DNA from: Trujillonella endophytica | GTDB taxonomy: Bacteria > Actinomycetota > Actinomycetes > Mycobacteriales > Geodermatophilaceae | DNA length: 64,000 nucleotides | Reading direction: 5' to 3' | NCBI RefSeq assembly: GCF_900110555.1 | Contig: NZ_FOEE01000002.1 | Coordinates: 62,001 to 126,000 of the forward strand | Shown here: piece after piece, positions 1 to 7,953 of the stretch | Layout: each line of letters begins with the position of its first letter | Position numbering within the stretch: position 1 is the stretch's first letter | Position numbers and translations under genes: made by a program | The notes under the pieces: generated by a model | Database searches by the model: none | What the model was told of the DNA's origin: nothing | Seen by the model: the letters and a program-made list of their open reading frames with translations, nothing else

Positions 1-2
1 TG

Positions 3-347
3 CCGATCCTGCTGCTGACGACGACCGGCCGGAAGAGCGGCGAGCCGCGGACGACGCCGCTGATCTTCGCCCGCGACGGGGACGACTACCTCGTCGTCGC
101 CTCGCAGGGCGGGGCCCCGACGCACCCCAACTGGTACCTCAACCTGCTCGACCGGCCGGAGGCCGAGATCCAGGTCAAGGCCGAGCGCATCGCCGTGACC
201 GGCCGGGCCGCGACCGAGGAGGAGCGCCCGCGGCTGTGGGACGTCGTGCGCGGGCCCTGGCCCAACTACGACGTCTACCAGGAGCGCACCGACCGCGTGA
301 TCCCCGTCGTGGTCCTGAGCCCGGTCGCGGACGGCTCCCGTGGCTGA
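3..347 (+). CDS. Ddn-like (F420-dependent nitroreductase family) protein, 5' end outside window
   Basis: The C-terminal 114 residues of a small split-barrel protein of the deazaflavin-dependent nitroreductase (Ddn/DUF385) family. Visible family features are TTGRKSG-x-PRTTPL near the cut end, followed by GDDYLVVASQGG and HPNWYLNL. In this family these form the F420 and substrate pocket. The frame is open from base 3 and no start codon is in the window. Its stop lies 8 bp inside the following CoA-transferase gene, so the two are probably cotranscribed. Members reduce quinones, enones or nitro compounds with F420H2. The substrate cannot be read here, but the position at the head of an acyl-CoA cluster suggests a catabolic or detoxifying reduction. 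Confidence 0.85.
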   Translation, partial: PILLLTTTGRKSGEPRTTPLIFARDGDDYLVVASQGGAPTHPNWYLNLLDRPEAEIQVKAERIAVTGRAATEEERPRLWDVVRGPWPNYDVYQERTDRVIPVVVLSPVADGSRG

Positions 348-1584
348 CCCGACGGCTGCCGGTGCGGACGCCACCGGGATCGAGCAGGCCTTCGACGGCC
401 TGCGCGTGGTCGAGCTGGCCCAGTGGGTGTTCGTGCCCGTCGCGGGCGCCCTGCTGGCCGACTGGGGAGCCGACGTCGTGCACGTCGAGCCGCCGACGGG
501 CGACCCCTACCGGGGGCTGATGACCCAGGGCATCGGCTCCGACGCCGGCGGCGTGAACGTCTCCATGGCGCTGGCCAACCGCGGCAAGCGGTCGATCGCG
601 CTCGACGTCCGCACCGAGCGCGGGCAGGAGGTGCTGCACCGCATGCTCGCGTCGGCCGACGTCTTCCTCACCAACCTGCGCCCCGGCGCGCTGGAGCGCC
701 TGGGGCTCGGCACCGAGGAGCTCACCGCGCGGTATCCGCGGCTGGTCTACGCCCGGGGCCACGGCTACGGCGCCCGCGGGCCGGACGCCGACCAGGCCGG
801 CTACGACTCCTCGGCGTTCTTCGCCCGCGGCGGCCTGGCGCACATCCTCACCCCGCCCGGCCTCGAGTACCCGATCGGCCAGCGCGGGGCCATGGGCGAC
901 CGCAACGGCGCGATGGCGCTGGCCTTCGGTATCGCCACGGCGCTGTTGCGGCGGGAGCGGACCGGCTCCGGTGGCGTCGTGGACGTCTCGCTGCTCGCCA
1001 CGGCGATGTGGACGCTGTCGTCCGACGTCCTGGCGGCCCTCAGCGGGACGACGCCGCAGCCGAACCCCGGCCGCGGCCCGACGCCCAACCCGCTGGTCGG
1101 CACGTACCGCACCGCCGACGGCCGGCACGTGCAGCTCGTGTTCCTCGAGGCCGACCGCTACTGGTCGCCGTTCTGCAAGCTGATCGGGCGCCCGGAGCTG
1201 ATCGAGGACCCGCGGTTCGCCGACATCCACGCCCGCCGGGAGAACAGCGCCGCGTGCGTGGCCCTGCTCGACGAGGAGTTCGCCCGGCGCACCCTGACCG
1301 AGTGGGTCGAGCTGCTGCGCGGGCTGGACGCCCCCTGGGCGCCGGTGCAGTCGGTGCCGGAGCTGCTCGACGATCCCCAGGTCGCGGCCAACGACTACAT
1401 CGGGACCGTCGAGGACGGTGACCGGACCTACCGCATGCCGAACGTGCCGGTGCAGTTCGACGGCCGCCCGGCGGAACTGCGCCGCGGGCCCGAGCACGGC
1501 GAGCACACCGAGGCGGTGCTGCTGGAGCTCGGCTACGGCTGGGACGACATCGCGGCGCTGCAGTCGGCGCGGGCCATCCCGTGA
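340..1584 (+). CDS. Class III CoA-transferase (CaiB/BaiF family)
   Basis: 414-residue family III CoA-transferase, which moves CoA between carboxylic acids through an aspartyl-CoA intermediate. The N-terminal Rossmann part reads GLRVVELAQ...LLADWGADVVHVEPP (about residues 20-52) with NLRPGALERLGLG at 112-124. The catalytic Asp is D187 in GAMGDRNG. Length is normal for the family. The GTG start at 340 overlaps the preceding gene by 8 bp, and the stop overlaps the next gene by 4 bp (GTGA), which indicates tight translational coupling. With the DUF35 and thiolase-fold genes it looks like the activation step for an acid entering beta-oxidation-like degradation. The actual acid is unknown. Confidence 0.92.
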   Translation: MADPTAAGADATGIEQAFDGLRVVELAQWVFVPVAGALLADWGADVVHVEPPTGDPYRGLMTQGIGSDAGGVNVSMALANRGKRSIALDVRTERGQEVLHRMLASADVFLTNLRPGALERLGLGTEELTARYPRLVYARGHGYGARGPDADQAGYDSSAFFARGGLAHILTPPGLEYPIGQRGAMGDRNGAMALAFGIATALLRRERTGSGGVVDVSLLATAMWTLSSDVLAALSGTTPQPNPGRGPTPNPLVGTYRTADGRHVQLVFLEADRYWSPFCKLIGRPELIEDPRFADIHARRENSAACVALLDEEFARRTLTEWVELLRGLDAPWAPVQSVPELLDDPQVAANDYIGTVEDGDRTYRMPNVPVQFDGRPAELRRGPEHGEHTEAVLLELGYGWDDIAALQSARAIP

Positions 1585-2051
1585 CGGCGGTCGAGCGCCC
1601 GGAGGCCCGGCCCGTCGACACGCAGCGCCCGGTCCCCGTCCCCGACGAGCTGTCCGCCCCGTTCTGGGCGGCGGCCGCGCGGCACGAGCTCACGCTCGCG
1701 CGGTGCTCGGACTGCGGCACGCTCACCCATCCCCCGGACCTCGTCTGCGACGCCTGCGGCAGCACGTCGCCGCGGTTCGCGGCGACCCCCGTCGACGGGC
1801 GCGGGGTGGTGCGCTCGTGGACCGTCGTCCGCCAGTCGTTCCTGCCGGGGTTCGCCGACCTGGTGCCGTTCGTGCTGGTCGACGTGCAGCTGGTGGACCC
1901 GGCGCTGGCCGGTCAGCCCGACGTGCGCCTCGTCGGGCGACTGCTCGACGGCGTCGACGCTCCGCTGTCGGCCGGCGCCGCCGTCCGGGTGGCCTTCGAG
2001 CAGCTGCGCCCGGACCTCGCCGTCCCCGCCTTCGAGCTGGCCGCGTCGTGA
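1581..2051 (+). CDS. DUF35 OB-fold/zinc-ribbon acyl-CoA-associated protein
   Basis: 156-residue protein with an N-terminal rubredoxin-like zinc ribbon (CSDCG...CDACG, about residues 41-59) followed by an OB-fold, the layout of the DUF35 family. The start is a GTG overlapping the CoA-transferase stop by 4 bp. The stop overlaps the thiolase-fold gene start by 4 bp. Known DUF35 proteins, such as the partner of the steroid aldolase Ltp2, bind acyl-CoA and form complexes with a thiolase-fold subunit encoded next door. The overlap here supports such an obligate complex. Stand-alone catalysis is unlikely. Confidence 0.9.
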   Translation: MTAVERPEARPVDTQRPVPVPDELSAPFWAAAARHELTLARCSDCGTLTHPPDLVCDACGSTSPRFAATPVDGRGVVRSWTVVRQSFLPGFADLVPFVLVDVQLVDPALAGQPDVRLVGRLLDGVDAPLSAGAAVRVAFEQLRPDLAVPAFELAAS

Positions 2052-3250
2052 GCGGCCGGTTCCGCGCCCGGGACCAGGTCGCGATCGTCGGCTACGCGCA
2101 GAGCCCCGTCACCCGGCACGCCGACCGCAGCCTCGGTGCGCTCACCGTGGAGACCGCCCGCGCCGCCATCGCCGACGCCGGCCTCGAGGCCGACCAGGTG
2201 GACGGGTTCGTCACCGCCACCCTGTTCCCCACGTCGGGCGCGCACGCGGTCGTCGACGGGGTGAGCGTCGTGTCCGCCGACTGGCTGGCCGCCCGGCTGA
2301 ACCCGAACCCGCGGTACGCGGCCGGCTTCTCCGGCCTCGGCCAGATCCCGGGGTCGATGGCGCTGGCGGTCAACGCGATCGCCAGCGGGGCCGCCGACCA
2401 CGTCGTCGTCCACCGGGCCCTGCACAACCCCCGCGGCAGCTACCACGCGACGAGCTCCACCGAGTTCGCCGGCCCGATGCAGTGGACGGCGCCGCAGGGC
2501 TTCTTCGGCCCCCTGGCGATGATCGCGCTCACCTACAACGAGTACGTGCAGCGGTACGGCGCCTCCCGCGAGGCGCTGGCCGAGGTCGTCGTCGAGGCCC
2601 GCAAGAACGGCGCCCGGCTGCCCTGGTCCTACTGGGCGGACCGCCCGCTGACCCGGGAGCAGTACCTGGCCGAGCCGATGCTGGACGACCCCATCAGCCG
2701 GTTCGACTGCGACATCCCGATCGACGGCGTGGCGGCGTTCGTGCTCACCTCCGCCGAGCGCGCCCGGGACCTCCCGCACCGCCCGGTGCACGTCTCCGGC
2801 TACGCCACCGGCGCGCCCCCGACCCGGCGGCTGCCCGCCCACTGGCCGCTCGACGACCTCGTGTCCGCGGGAGCCACGATGGCCGAGCGGCTGTGGGCCA
2901 GCGCGGGCATGGGGCTGGACGAGATCGACCTCGTGCAGGTCTACGACGGCTTCTCGCCACTGGTCTACCTCTGGCTGGAGGCGCTCGGGCGCTGCCCCGT
3001 CGGCGAGGGGCACCGCTACGTCCGCGACGGCGGCATCGACAGCGACCGACCCGGCGCCGACCCCGTGCTGCTGTCCGGCGGCTCGCTCGGCAACGGCCGC
3101 ATGCACGGCGTCCCTCAGCTGCTCGAGTGCTACCTGCAGGTCTCCGGCCGCGCCGGCGACCGCCAGCGACCGGACGTCACCACGGCGCTGTCCTGCCACT
3201 CGTCCCCGCACCTGGGCGGCGCGCTCGTGTACAGCGCCGAGGCCGGGTAG
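2048..3250 (+). CDS. Thiolase-fold (Ltp2/SCP-x-like) protein lacking the nucleophilic Cys
   Basis: 400-residue thiolase-superfamily protein. Family segments are present: GALTVETARAAIADAGL at 30-46, the VNAIASGAADHVVVHRAL stretch at 108-125 and a C-terminal SCHSSPHLGGALVYS. The loop that carries the thiolase nucleophilic Cys reads AAGFSG (F94, S95), so classical thiolysis is not expected. This pattern, together with an overlapping DUF35 gene, matches Ltp2-type retro-aldolases that cleave 3-hydroxyacyl-CoA side chains. That assignment is inference by family and context. A non-catalytic lipid-transfer role is the alternative. The GTG start at 2048 gives the 4-bp overlap with the DUF35 gene. Confidence 0.85.
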   Translation: MSGRFRARDQVAIVGYAQSPVTRHADRSLGALTVETARAAIADAGLEADQVDGFVTATLFPTSGAHAVVDGVSVVSADWLAARLNPNPRYAAGFSGLGQIPGSMALAVNAIASGAADHVVVHRALHNPRGSYHATSSTEFAGPMQWTAPQGFFGPLAMIALTYNEYVQRYGASREALAEVVVEARKNGARLPWSYWADRPLTREQYLAEPMLDDPISRFDCDIPIDGVAAFVLTSAERARDLPHRPVHVSGYATGAPPTRRLPAHWPLDDLVSAGATMAERLWASAGMGLDEIDLVQVYDGFSPLVYLWLEALGRCPVGEGHRYVRDGGIDSDRPGADPVLLSGGSLGNGRMHGVPQLLECYLQVSGRAGDRQRPDVTTALSCHSSPHLGGALVYSAEAG

Positions 3251-3969
3251 TGGTGCACGTCGAGGCGCCCGGCGGCGAGGCCCAGCCCTCGTCGTGGGTG
3301 GCCCGGGCGGCGGACCGCGCGCCGAGCGTGCGCAGCTCCCGGGAGCGCAGCATGCAGCGCGCCCAGCAGATCGTGCAGGCCGCCCGCCGGCTGATCACCA
3401 CCGGCGGCGACTTCACCACCCACCAGCTGGCCCGCGAGGCCGGCATCGCCATCCAGACCCTGTACAAGCACTTCGCGGGCAAGGACGAGGTCATGCTCGC
3501 CGTCCTCGAGGACGTCATCGGCGACTCGATGGACCAGCTGCGCCGGCAGGGCCTGGCCATCGCCGACCCGGTGGAGCGGCTGCGGTTCTACGTGTTCTCG
3601 ACGATGACCGCCCTGGACGACGACTCCGGCCGGCTCATCCCGGTCGAGCACTGGCGGCTGGTGCAGCTCTACCCCGACGAGGTCGAGCAGGCCCGCCGGC
3701 CGGTCGCCGACCTGTTCGCCACGGCGCTGCAGGAGGCACGGGAGGCGGGGCTGCTCGCCCCGGCCGACGTCGCGCACGCCGCGGCGCTGACCAACCAGCT
3801 GCTGCTGGCCGAGTACCACCAGCAGTACTTCGCCCGGCGGCGCGAGCCCGGCGCGGTGATCGCGGCCCGGCTGTGGGCGTTCCTGCTGCCGGCCTACGGC
3901 GGCGGCCTGCCCGCGTCTGCACCGGTCGACGTCCCCGTGCCGTCGCCGGCGGCGGCCCCCGTCCCCTGA
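3250..3969 (+). CDS. TetR family transcriptional regulator
   Basis: 239-residue TetR-type repressor. The N-terminal HTH is clear: RAQQIVQAARRLI (about 37-49), FTTHQLAREAGIAIQTLYKHFAGKDEVMLAVL (about 54-85). The C-terminal part is helical and variable, as expected for an effector-binding domain. The GTG start at 3250 shares one base with the preceding stop; a second GTG at 3253 is an equally possible start. It closes the catabolic operon and is followed by two strong hairpins. Likely ligand is an acyl-CoA of the pathway (inference). Candidate operators are the TGTGG-N5-ACCACA sites at 5438, 5544 and 10879. Confidence 0.9.
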   Translation: MVHVEAPGGEAQPSSWVARAADRAPSVRSSRERSMQRAQQIVQAARRLITTGGDFTTHQLAREAGIAIQTLYKHFAGKDEVMLAVLEDVIGDSMDQLRRQGLAIADPVERLRFYVFSTMTALDDDSGRLIPVEHWRLVQLYPDEVEQARRPVADLFATALQEAREAGLLAPADVAHAAALTNQLLLAEYHQQYFARRREPGAVIAARLWAFLLPAYGGGLPASAPVDVPVPSPAAAPVP

Positions 3970-3992
3970 GTCGTCCCCGAGCCCCGGATCCC

Positions 3993-4062
3993 CGTCCGGG
4001 CCCGCCGCGCGCGGGCCCGGACGTGCGTCGTCCCCGGAACCCGTGGGGGCTCCGGGGACGAC
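3993..4062. terminator. Two strong hairpins between convergent genes
   Basis: Two perfect inverted repeats: 12-bp arms 3993-4004/4012-4023 with a 7-nt loop, and 12-bp arms 4027-4038/4051-4062 with a 12-nt loop. They lie between the TetR gene (+) and the substrate-binding protein gene (-), so they probably serve as a bidirectional terminator. No T-run follows, which is usual in such GC-rich actinobacteria. Confidence 0.7.
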
Positions 4063-4080
4063 GGCCGCCGGGTCGGAGGG

Positions 4081-5328
4081 CTAGGCCTCCTCGCCGCAGA
4101 TCGGCTCGTCGGAGACGGGCACGAACTCCTCACCCTCGAGCGTGACGAACCAGCCGCACTCCTGACCCAGGTCGCGGTGGTCGGAGAAGTCGAACGGCCG
4201 CGAGTAGAGGCCCCCGGCGTCCCACGTCGCGTCGTCGTCCAGGGCGGCCATGAACTCCTCCTGGGTGGCGTCGCACCCGGCGACCTCGAGGCCGTGCAGC
4301 AGGAGGTCGGCCATCATCCAGCCCTGGGACTGCCCGAGGTCGGGGATCCCGCCGGGCACGCCGGCGGCCTCCATCGCCTGCCGCATGCGGTCGGTCGCCT
4401 CGCCCTCGATCTGGACCGGCGAGTAGGACAGGGAGAAGCTCGCCCCCTGCGCGGCGTCGACGAAGGGCTGGTTCTCCAGGGTGCTGCCGCCGTAGCCACT
4501 GGCCAGGATCGCGGCCTCGAACGGGTAGTCCGCCTGCGAGAGGCCCTGCATGATCGCGACCGCGGAGCTGGTGGTGATCGGCAGGTAGAGGCCGTTGCTC
4601 CCGGAGTCCTGGATGCCGAGCACCATCGCGCCGACGTCCTCGCTGCCCAGCGGCATGCTGTTGTTCACGTAGCCCCGGTCCAGCCCCGCAGCGTCCGCCG
4701 AGCGCAGGATGGTCTCCAGCGACGTCTGGGACGACGGGGTGGCCATCGCGACGCCGGCCACCGTGGTCACGCCCTGCTCGGCGAGGAACTCCCCGGTCGT
4801 GGTGAAGACGACGTCCGGCAGCGGCGGCGGCGACGCGGGGAACAGGTTGCCGTCGTTCTCCAGCCACTGGGGGGACCCGTCGGTCGCGGGGCCGATCACC
4901 GGCATGTCGGCGGCCTGGGTGGTCAGGTAGTCGACCGCGGCGAAGAACAGCTGGCTGTCGCCGAGGATGGCGTAGACGTCCTCCTGCTGGACCAGCCGCT
5001 GGGCCGCCGTCAGCGCGCCCTGCGGGTTGGAGGCCGTGTCGGCGACGACCAGCTCGACCTCGGTGTCGGCGCACGCGCCGCCCTCGTCGCGGTTGACCGC
5101 CAGGCGGGCGTTGAAGCCGGTCTGGGCCCGGTCGCCCTTCTGGGCGGCGGCCGGGCCGGTGATCTCGGTCAGCAGGCCGATCCGCAGCGGGCCGCCGGCG
5201 CTGCTGCCGCCACCGCCTCCGCCGCTGGCGCTGGTGCCGCCGTCGTCCTCGTCGTCGCTCCCGCACGCGGAGACCACGAGGAGGGCGGCGCAGACCGCGC
5301 CGACCGCCGCCATTCTGTTCGAGCGCAT
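4081..5328 (-). CDS. Liv-type ABC transporter substrate-binding lipoprotein
   Basis: 415-residue periplasmic-binding-protein type I (branched-chain amino acid type, LivK-like). It has a lipoprotein signal with lipobox LVVSAC, modified Cys C22, then an Asp/Gly/Ser-rich linker. The mature part carries LRIGLLTEITGPAAAQKGD and ends in an SBP fold of normal length. No permease or ATPase genes are next to it, so it either serves a transporter encoded elsewhere or acts as a sensor protein. It is clearly paralogous to the protein encoded at 61711-62955. A GGGAG ribosome site precedes the ATG. Position beside CoA-transferases suggests capture of the acid degraded by the cluster (inference). Confidence 0.9.
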   Translation of the reverse strand: MRSNRMAAVGAVCAALLVVSACGSDDEDDGGTSASGGGGGGSSAGGPLRIGLLTEITGPAAAQKGDRAQTGFNARLAVNRDEGGACADTEVELVVADTASNPQGALTAAQRLVQQEDVYAILGDSQLFFAAVDYLTTQAADMPVIGPATDGSPQWLENDGNLFPASPPPLPDVVFTTTGEFLAEQGVTTVAGVAMATPSSQTSLETILRSADAAGLDRGYVNNSMPLGSEDVGAMVLGIQDSGSNGLYLPITTSSAVAIMQGLSQADYPFEAAILASGYGGSTLENQPFVDAAQGASFSLSYSPVQIEGEATDRMRQAMEAAGVPGGIPDLGQSQGWMMADLLLHGLEVAGCDATQEEFMAALDDDATWDAGGLYSRPFDFSDHRDLGQECGWFVTLEGEEFVPVSDEPICGEEA

Positions 5329-5437
5329 GGATGCTCCCTGCTCCCGCGGAGACTCGCGGAGGGCGGCGCGTGGCGCGTTCCTCCGGGCTCGTTCCGAGCT
5401 GCTCCGACGTCGATGTCACTCAGCTGGACGTCGGAAC

Positions 5438-5453
5438 TGTGGCACAGACCACG
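5438..5453. promoter_or_regulatory. Palindrome TGTGG-N5-ACCACg, candidate operator copy 1
   Basis: Inverted repeat whose GTGG/CCAC arms lie at 5439-5442 and 5449-5452, in the divergent region between the binding-protein gene (-) and the fused CoA-transferase (+). The same 16-bp pattern recurs at 5544 and 10879, which argues for a shared repressor site, perhaps for the TetR protein at 3250. Confidence 0.45.
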
Positions 5454-5543
5454 AAAAAGTAGAAGGGGGCTCTACCGAACGGTTACAGGGCGTTCTAACA
5501 CCAACAACCGGAGTACCTGTCGTGATAGAACCTAGTTCCTGCT

Positions 5544-5559
5544 TGTGGTCCGCACCACA
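5544..5559. promoter_or_regulatory. Palindrome TGTGG-N5-ACCACA, candidate operator copy 2
   Basis: TGTGGTCCGCACCACA, 6-bp perfect arms. It ends 36 bp before the fused CoA-transferase start. Upstream are TAGAAC-cta-GTTCCT (5526-5540) and its half-site in reverse (GTTCTA, 5492-5497). These resemble degenerate KstR-like TAGAAC half-sites. Confidence 0.5.
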
Positions 5560-5595
5560 CCTCGGCGCCCGATCGGGCAGAGCGGAGCCACCCCG

Positions 5596-7953
5596 ATGGA
5601 CCGCGCCACCTCGCCCGGCAGCCCGGCCGGACCGCTGGCCGGGCTGCGGGTGCTCGAGTGGGCGACCGGCGCGGCGGCGGGCTGGTGCACGCGGCTGCTC
5701 GCGGACCTCGGGGCGGACGTCGTCCTGGCCGAGCCCGCCGACGGCTCCCCCCTCCGGGCAGAGGAACCCCGGCGCGCCGACGGGACGAGCGCCCGTTTCG
5801 TCCACCTGAGCGCCGGCAAGCGCAGCGTCCTCGTCGAGGACGACAGCCGGCTCGCCGAGCTCGCCGCCGCCTGCGACCTCCTGGTCAGCGACGCCGATCC
5901 CGAGCAGGTGGCCGGCCTGGTCGCCGGCCTCCCGCGGGTGGTCGTCGTCGGCATCCGCCCCTTCGGCGCGACCGGCCCGGACGCCGACCGGCCGGGTCCC
6001 CACCTGACGGTCTCCGCCGCGTCCGGCGAGATGTCGACGCTGCCCGGCGGTCGGAGCTTCGAGCTCTTCCCCGACCGCGCCCCGCTCCAGCTCGGCAGCG
6101 ACATCGGGTTCGCCGACGCCGGCTGGAACGCCGCCGTCGCGGCGCTGGCCGCCTGCTACGAGTCGCTGCGGTGGCCCGACGCCCAGCGGGTCGACGTGTC
6201 GGTGCAGGAGTCGCTGCTGTCGCTGAACCGCACGCGCCTGAACAGGTACCTCAACGAGGGGATCTGCGTCGGCCGCGAGCGGAACCGGTACGGGATCGCC
6301 GGGATGCTGCGCTGCCGCGACGGCTGGGCGCAGGTCGTGGGGATCCGGGACGAGCACTGGGACCGGCTGGCCGGGCTGCCCGAGGGCGCGGAGTTCGCCG
6401 CCGCGGGCCACGGCACGCCCGCGGGGCGGGCCGCCGACCCCGAGGGGCTCGGCCGACTCCTGGCCGGCTGGTGCGCCGCCCGCACCCGGTCCGAGGTCGT
6501 GCGGGTCCTCGCCGGCGTCGGCGTCCCGGCCGGCGCCTTCGCCGAGCCCGCCGACCTGCTGACCGACGGGCAGCTGGCGCATCGCGACTTCCTCCGGGAG
6601 GTCGGTGACGGCTTCGGGGGCACCCTGCGGATCCCCGGCGCCCCCTATCGGTTCTCCGCGACCCCGCTCCCGGTGCGACCGGCCCCCGAGCTCGGGTCGG
6701 ACACGGGGTTCGCGGCGCGGCCGCCGGCGCCGGACCCGGTGGCGCCCGGCTCCCGTCGCCGGGCCGGCGCGCGGCTCCTGGACGGCGTGCGGGTGCTGGA
6801 CGTGACCTGGGCTGCGGCCGGGCCCTACGCGACGCTGCTGCTGGCGTTCCTCGGTGCCGAGGTCGTCAAGGTCGAGTCCACGCGGCGGCCGGACCCCGCG
6901 CGCGGCGGCTTCCTCGCCCGGTACGAGGGCCTGGACCGCTCCCCCGTCTTCAACGAGCTCAACCTCGGCAAGCGGTCCCTGCAGCTGGACCTGACCCAGC
7001 CCGAGGCCGTGGCCCTGGTCCGCCGGCTCGCCACGGAGGTCGACGTGGTGGTCGACAACTTCCGGCCCGGCGTCCTGGACCGCCTCGGCCTCGGCCCGCG
7101 GACCCTGCTGTCGGCCGATCCGGGGCTCGTCGTCGCCTCGTCGTCGGCGAACGGCGCCACCGGTCCGCAGGCCAGCGGCGCCGGGCTGGCGAGCATCTTC
7201 GCCGCGACGGGCGGCCTCAGCGACCAGACGGGATACCCCGACGGGCCCCCGACCGAGGTCGGCGACCCCGTCGACTACCGCAGCGGCGCGGCGCTGGCGG
7301 TGGGCATCCTGGCCGGCCTGCTGCACCGCGAGCGCACCGGCGAGGGCCAGTGGATCGACCTGGCCTCGCGCGAGGTGGTGGTAGCCAGCGCCCCCGACGC
7401 GCTGCTGGCCGCCGCCGCAGGCGTTCCCTGGCGGTCGCGGATCGGCAACGGGCACCGCACCTGGGCCCCGCACGGCGTCCACCCGTGCCGGGACGGCGGC
7501 TGGCTGGCGGTGGCGGTCCGCGACGACGACGAGTGGGCCGCCCTCTGCGGGGCTCTCGACCGCCCGGACTGGCTCGACGCCTTCCCCGGGCCGGCGGAGC
7601 GGCGGGCGGCGGCCCACCTCCTCGACGAGGGCGTCAGCGCCTGGACGTGCGGCCGGTCGGCGGCCGCCGCCGCCCACGCCCTGCGCGCGGCCGGGGTTCC
7701 CGCCGAGCCCGTGCGGACCTTCGCCGACCTCGCCACGGACCCGCACCTGCTCGCGCGCGAGGCGTTCGTCGACGTCGAGCACCCGGTGCTGGGCGCGCAG
7801 CGGGTCCTGCGTCCGCCGTGGCGGTTCTCCGCCGGCGGCTGCGGCGTGCCCGGCCCCGGGCCGCTGCTGGGCGCGGACACCGCGGCCGTCGTCGCGGAGC
7901 TGGGGGACGACGGATCCATCGAGGCAGGACGAAGGGACGAGGTGTTCCGGTGA
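5596..7953 (+). CDS. Tandem-fused double class III CoA-transferase
   Basis: 785-residue protein made of two CaiB/BaiF CoA-transferase units in one chain. The first (about 15-385) starts LAGLRVLEWATGAAAGW. The second (about 395-780) starts LLDGVRVLDVTWAAAGPY. The second half has a canonical catalytic Asp, D557 in GDPVDYRSG. The first half has D169 in LGSDIG but lacks the NLRPGxLExLGLG segment and is more diverged, so it may be structural. Family members normally work as intertwined dimers of about 400-residue subunits, so the fusion probably makes an asymmetric dimer. The ATG at 5596 is preferred over the GTG at 5545 because the GTG falls inside a palindromic operator-like element and the ATG has a GGAG site. 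The stop overlaps the next gene by 4 bp. Confidence 0.88.
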   Translation: MDRATSPGSPAGPLAGLRVLEWATGAAAGWCTRLLADLGADVVLAEPADGSPLRAEEPRRADGTSARFVHLSAGKRSVLVEDDSRLAELAAACDLLVSDADPEQVAGLVAGLPRVVVVGIRPFGATGPDADRPGPHLTVSAASGEMSTLPGGRSFELFPDRAPLQLGSDIGFADAGWNAAVAALAACYESLRWPDAQRVDVSVQESLLSLNRTRLNRYLNEGICVGRERNRYGIAGMLRCRDGWAQVVGIRDEHWDRLAGLPEGAEFAAAGHGTPAGRAADPEGLGRLLAGWCAARTRSEVVRVLAGVGVPAGAFAEPADLLTDGQLAHRDFLREVGDGFGGTLRIPGAPYRFSATPLPVRPAPELGSDTGFAARPPAPDPVAPGSRRRAGARLLDGVRVLDVTWAAAGPYATLLLAFLGAEVVKVESTRRPDPARGGFLARYEGLDRSPVFNELNLGKRSLQLDLTQPEAVALVRRLATEVDVVVDNFRPGVLDRLGLGPRTLLSADPGLVVASSSANGATGPQASGAGLASIFAATGGLSDQTGYPDGPPTEVGDPVDYRSGAALAVGILAGLLHRERTGEGQWIDLASREVVVASAPDALLAAAAGVPWRSRIGNGHRTWAPHGVHPCRDGGWLAVAVRDDDEWAALCGALDRPDWLDAFPGPAERRAAAHLLDEGVSAWTCGRSAAAAAHALRAAGVPAEPVRTFADLATDPHLLAREAFVDVEHPVLGAQRVLRPPWRFSAGGCGVPGPGPLLGADTAAVVAELGDDGSIEAGRRDEVFR

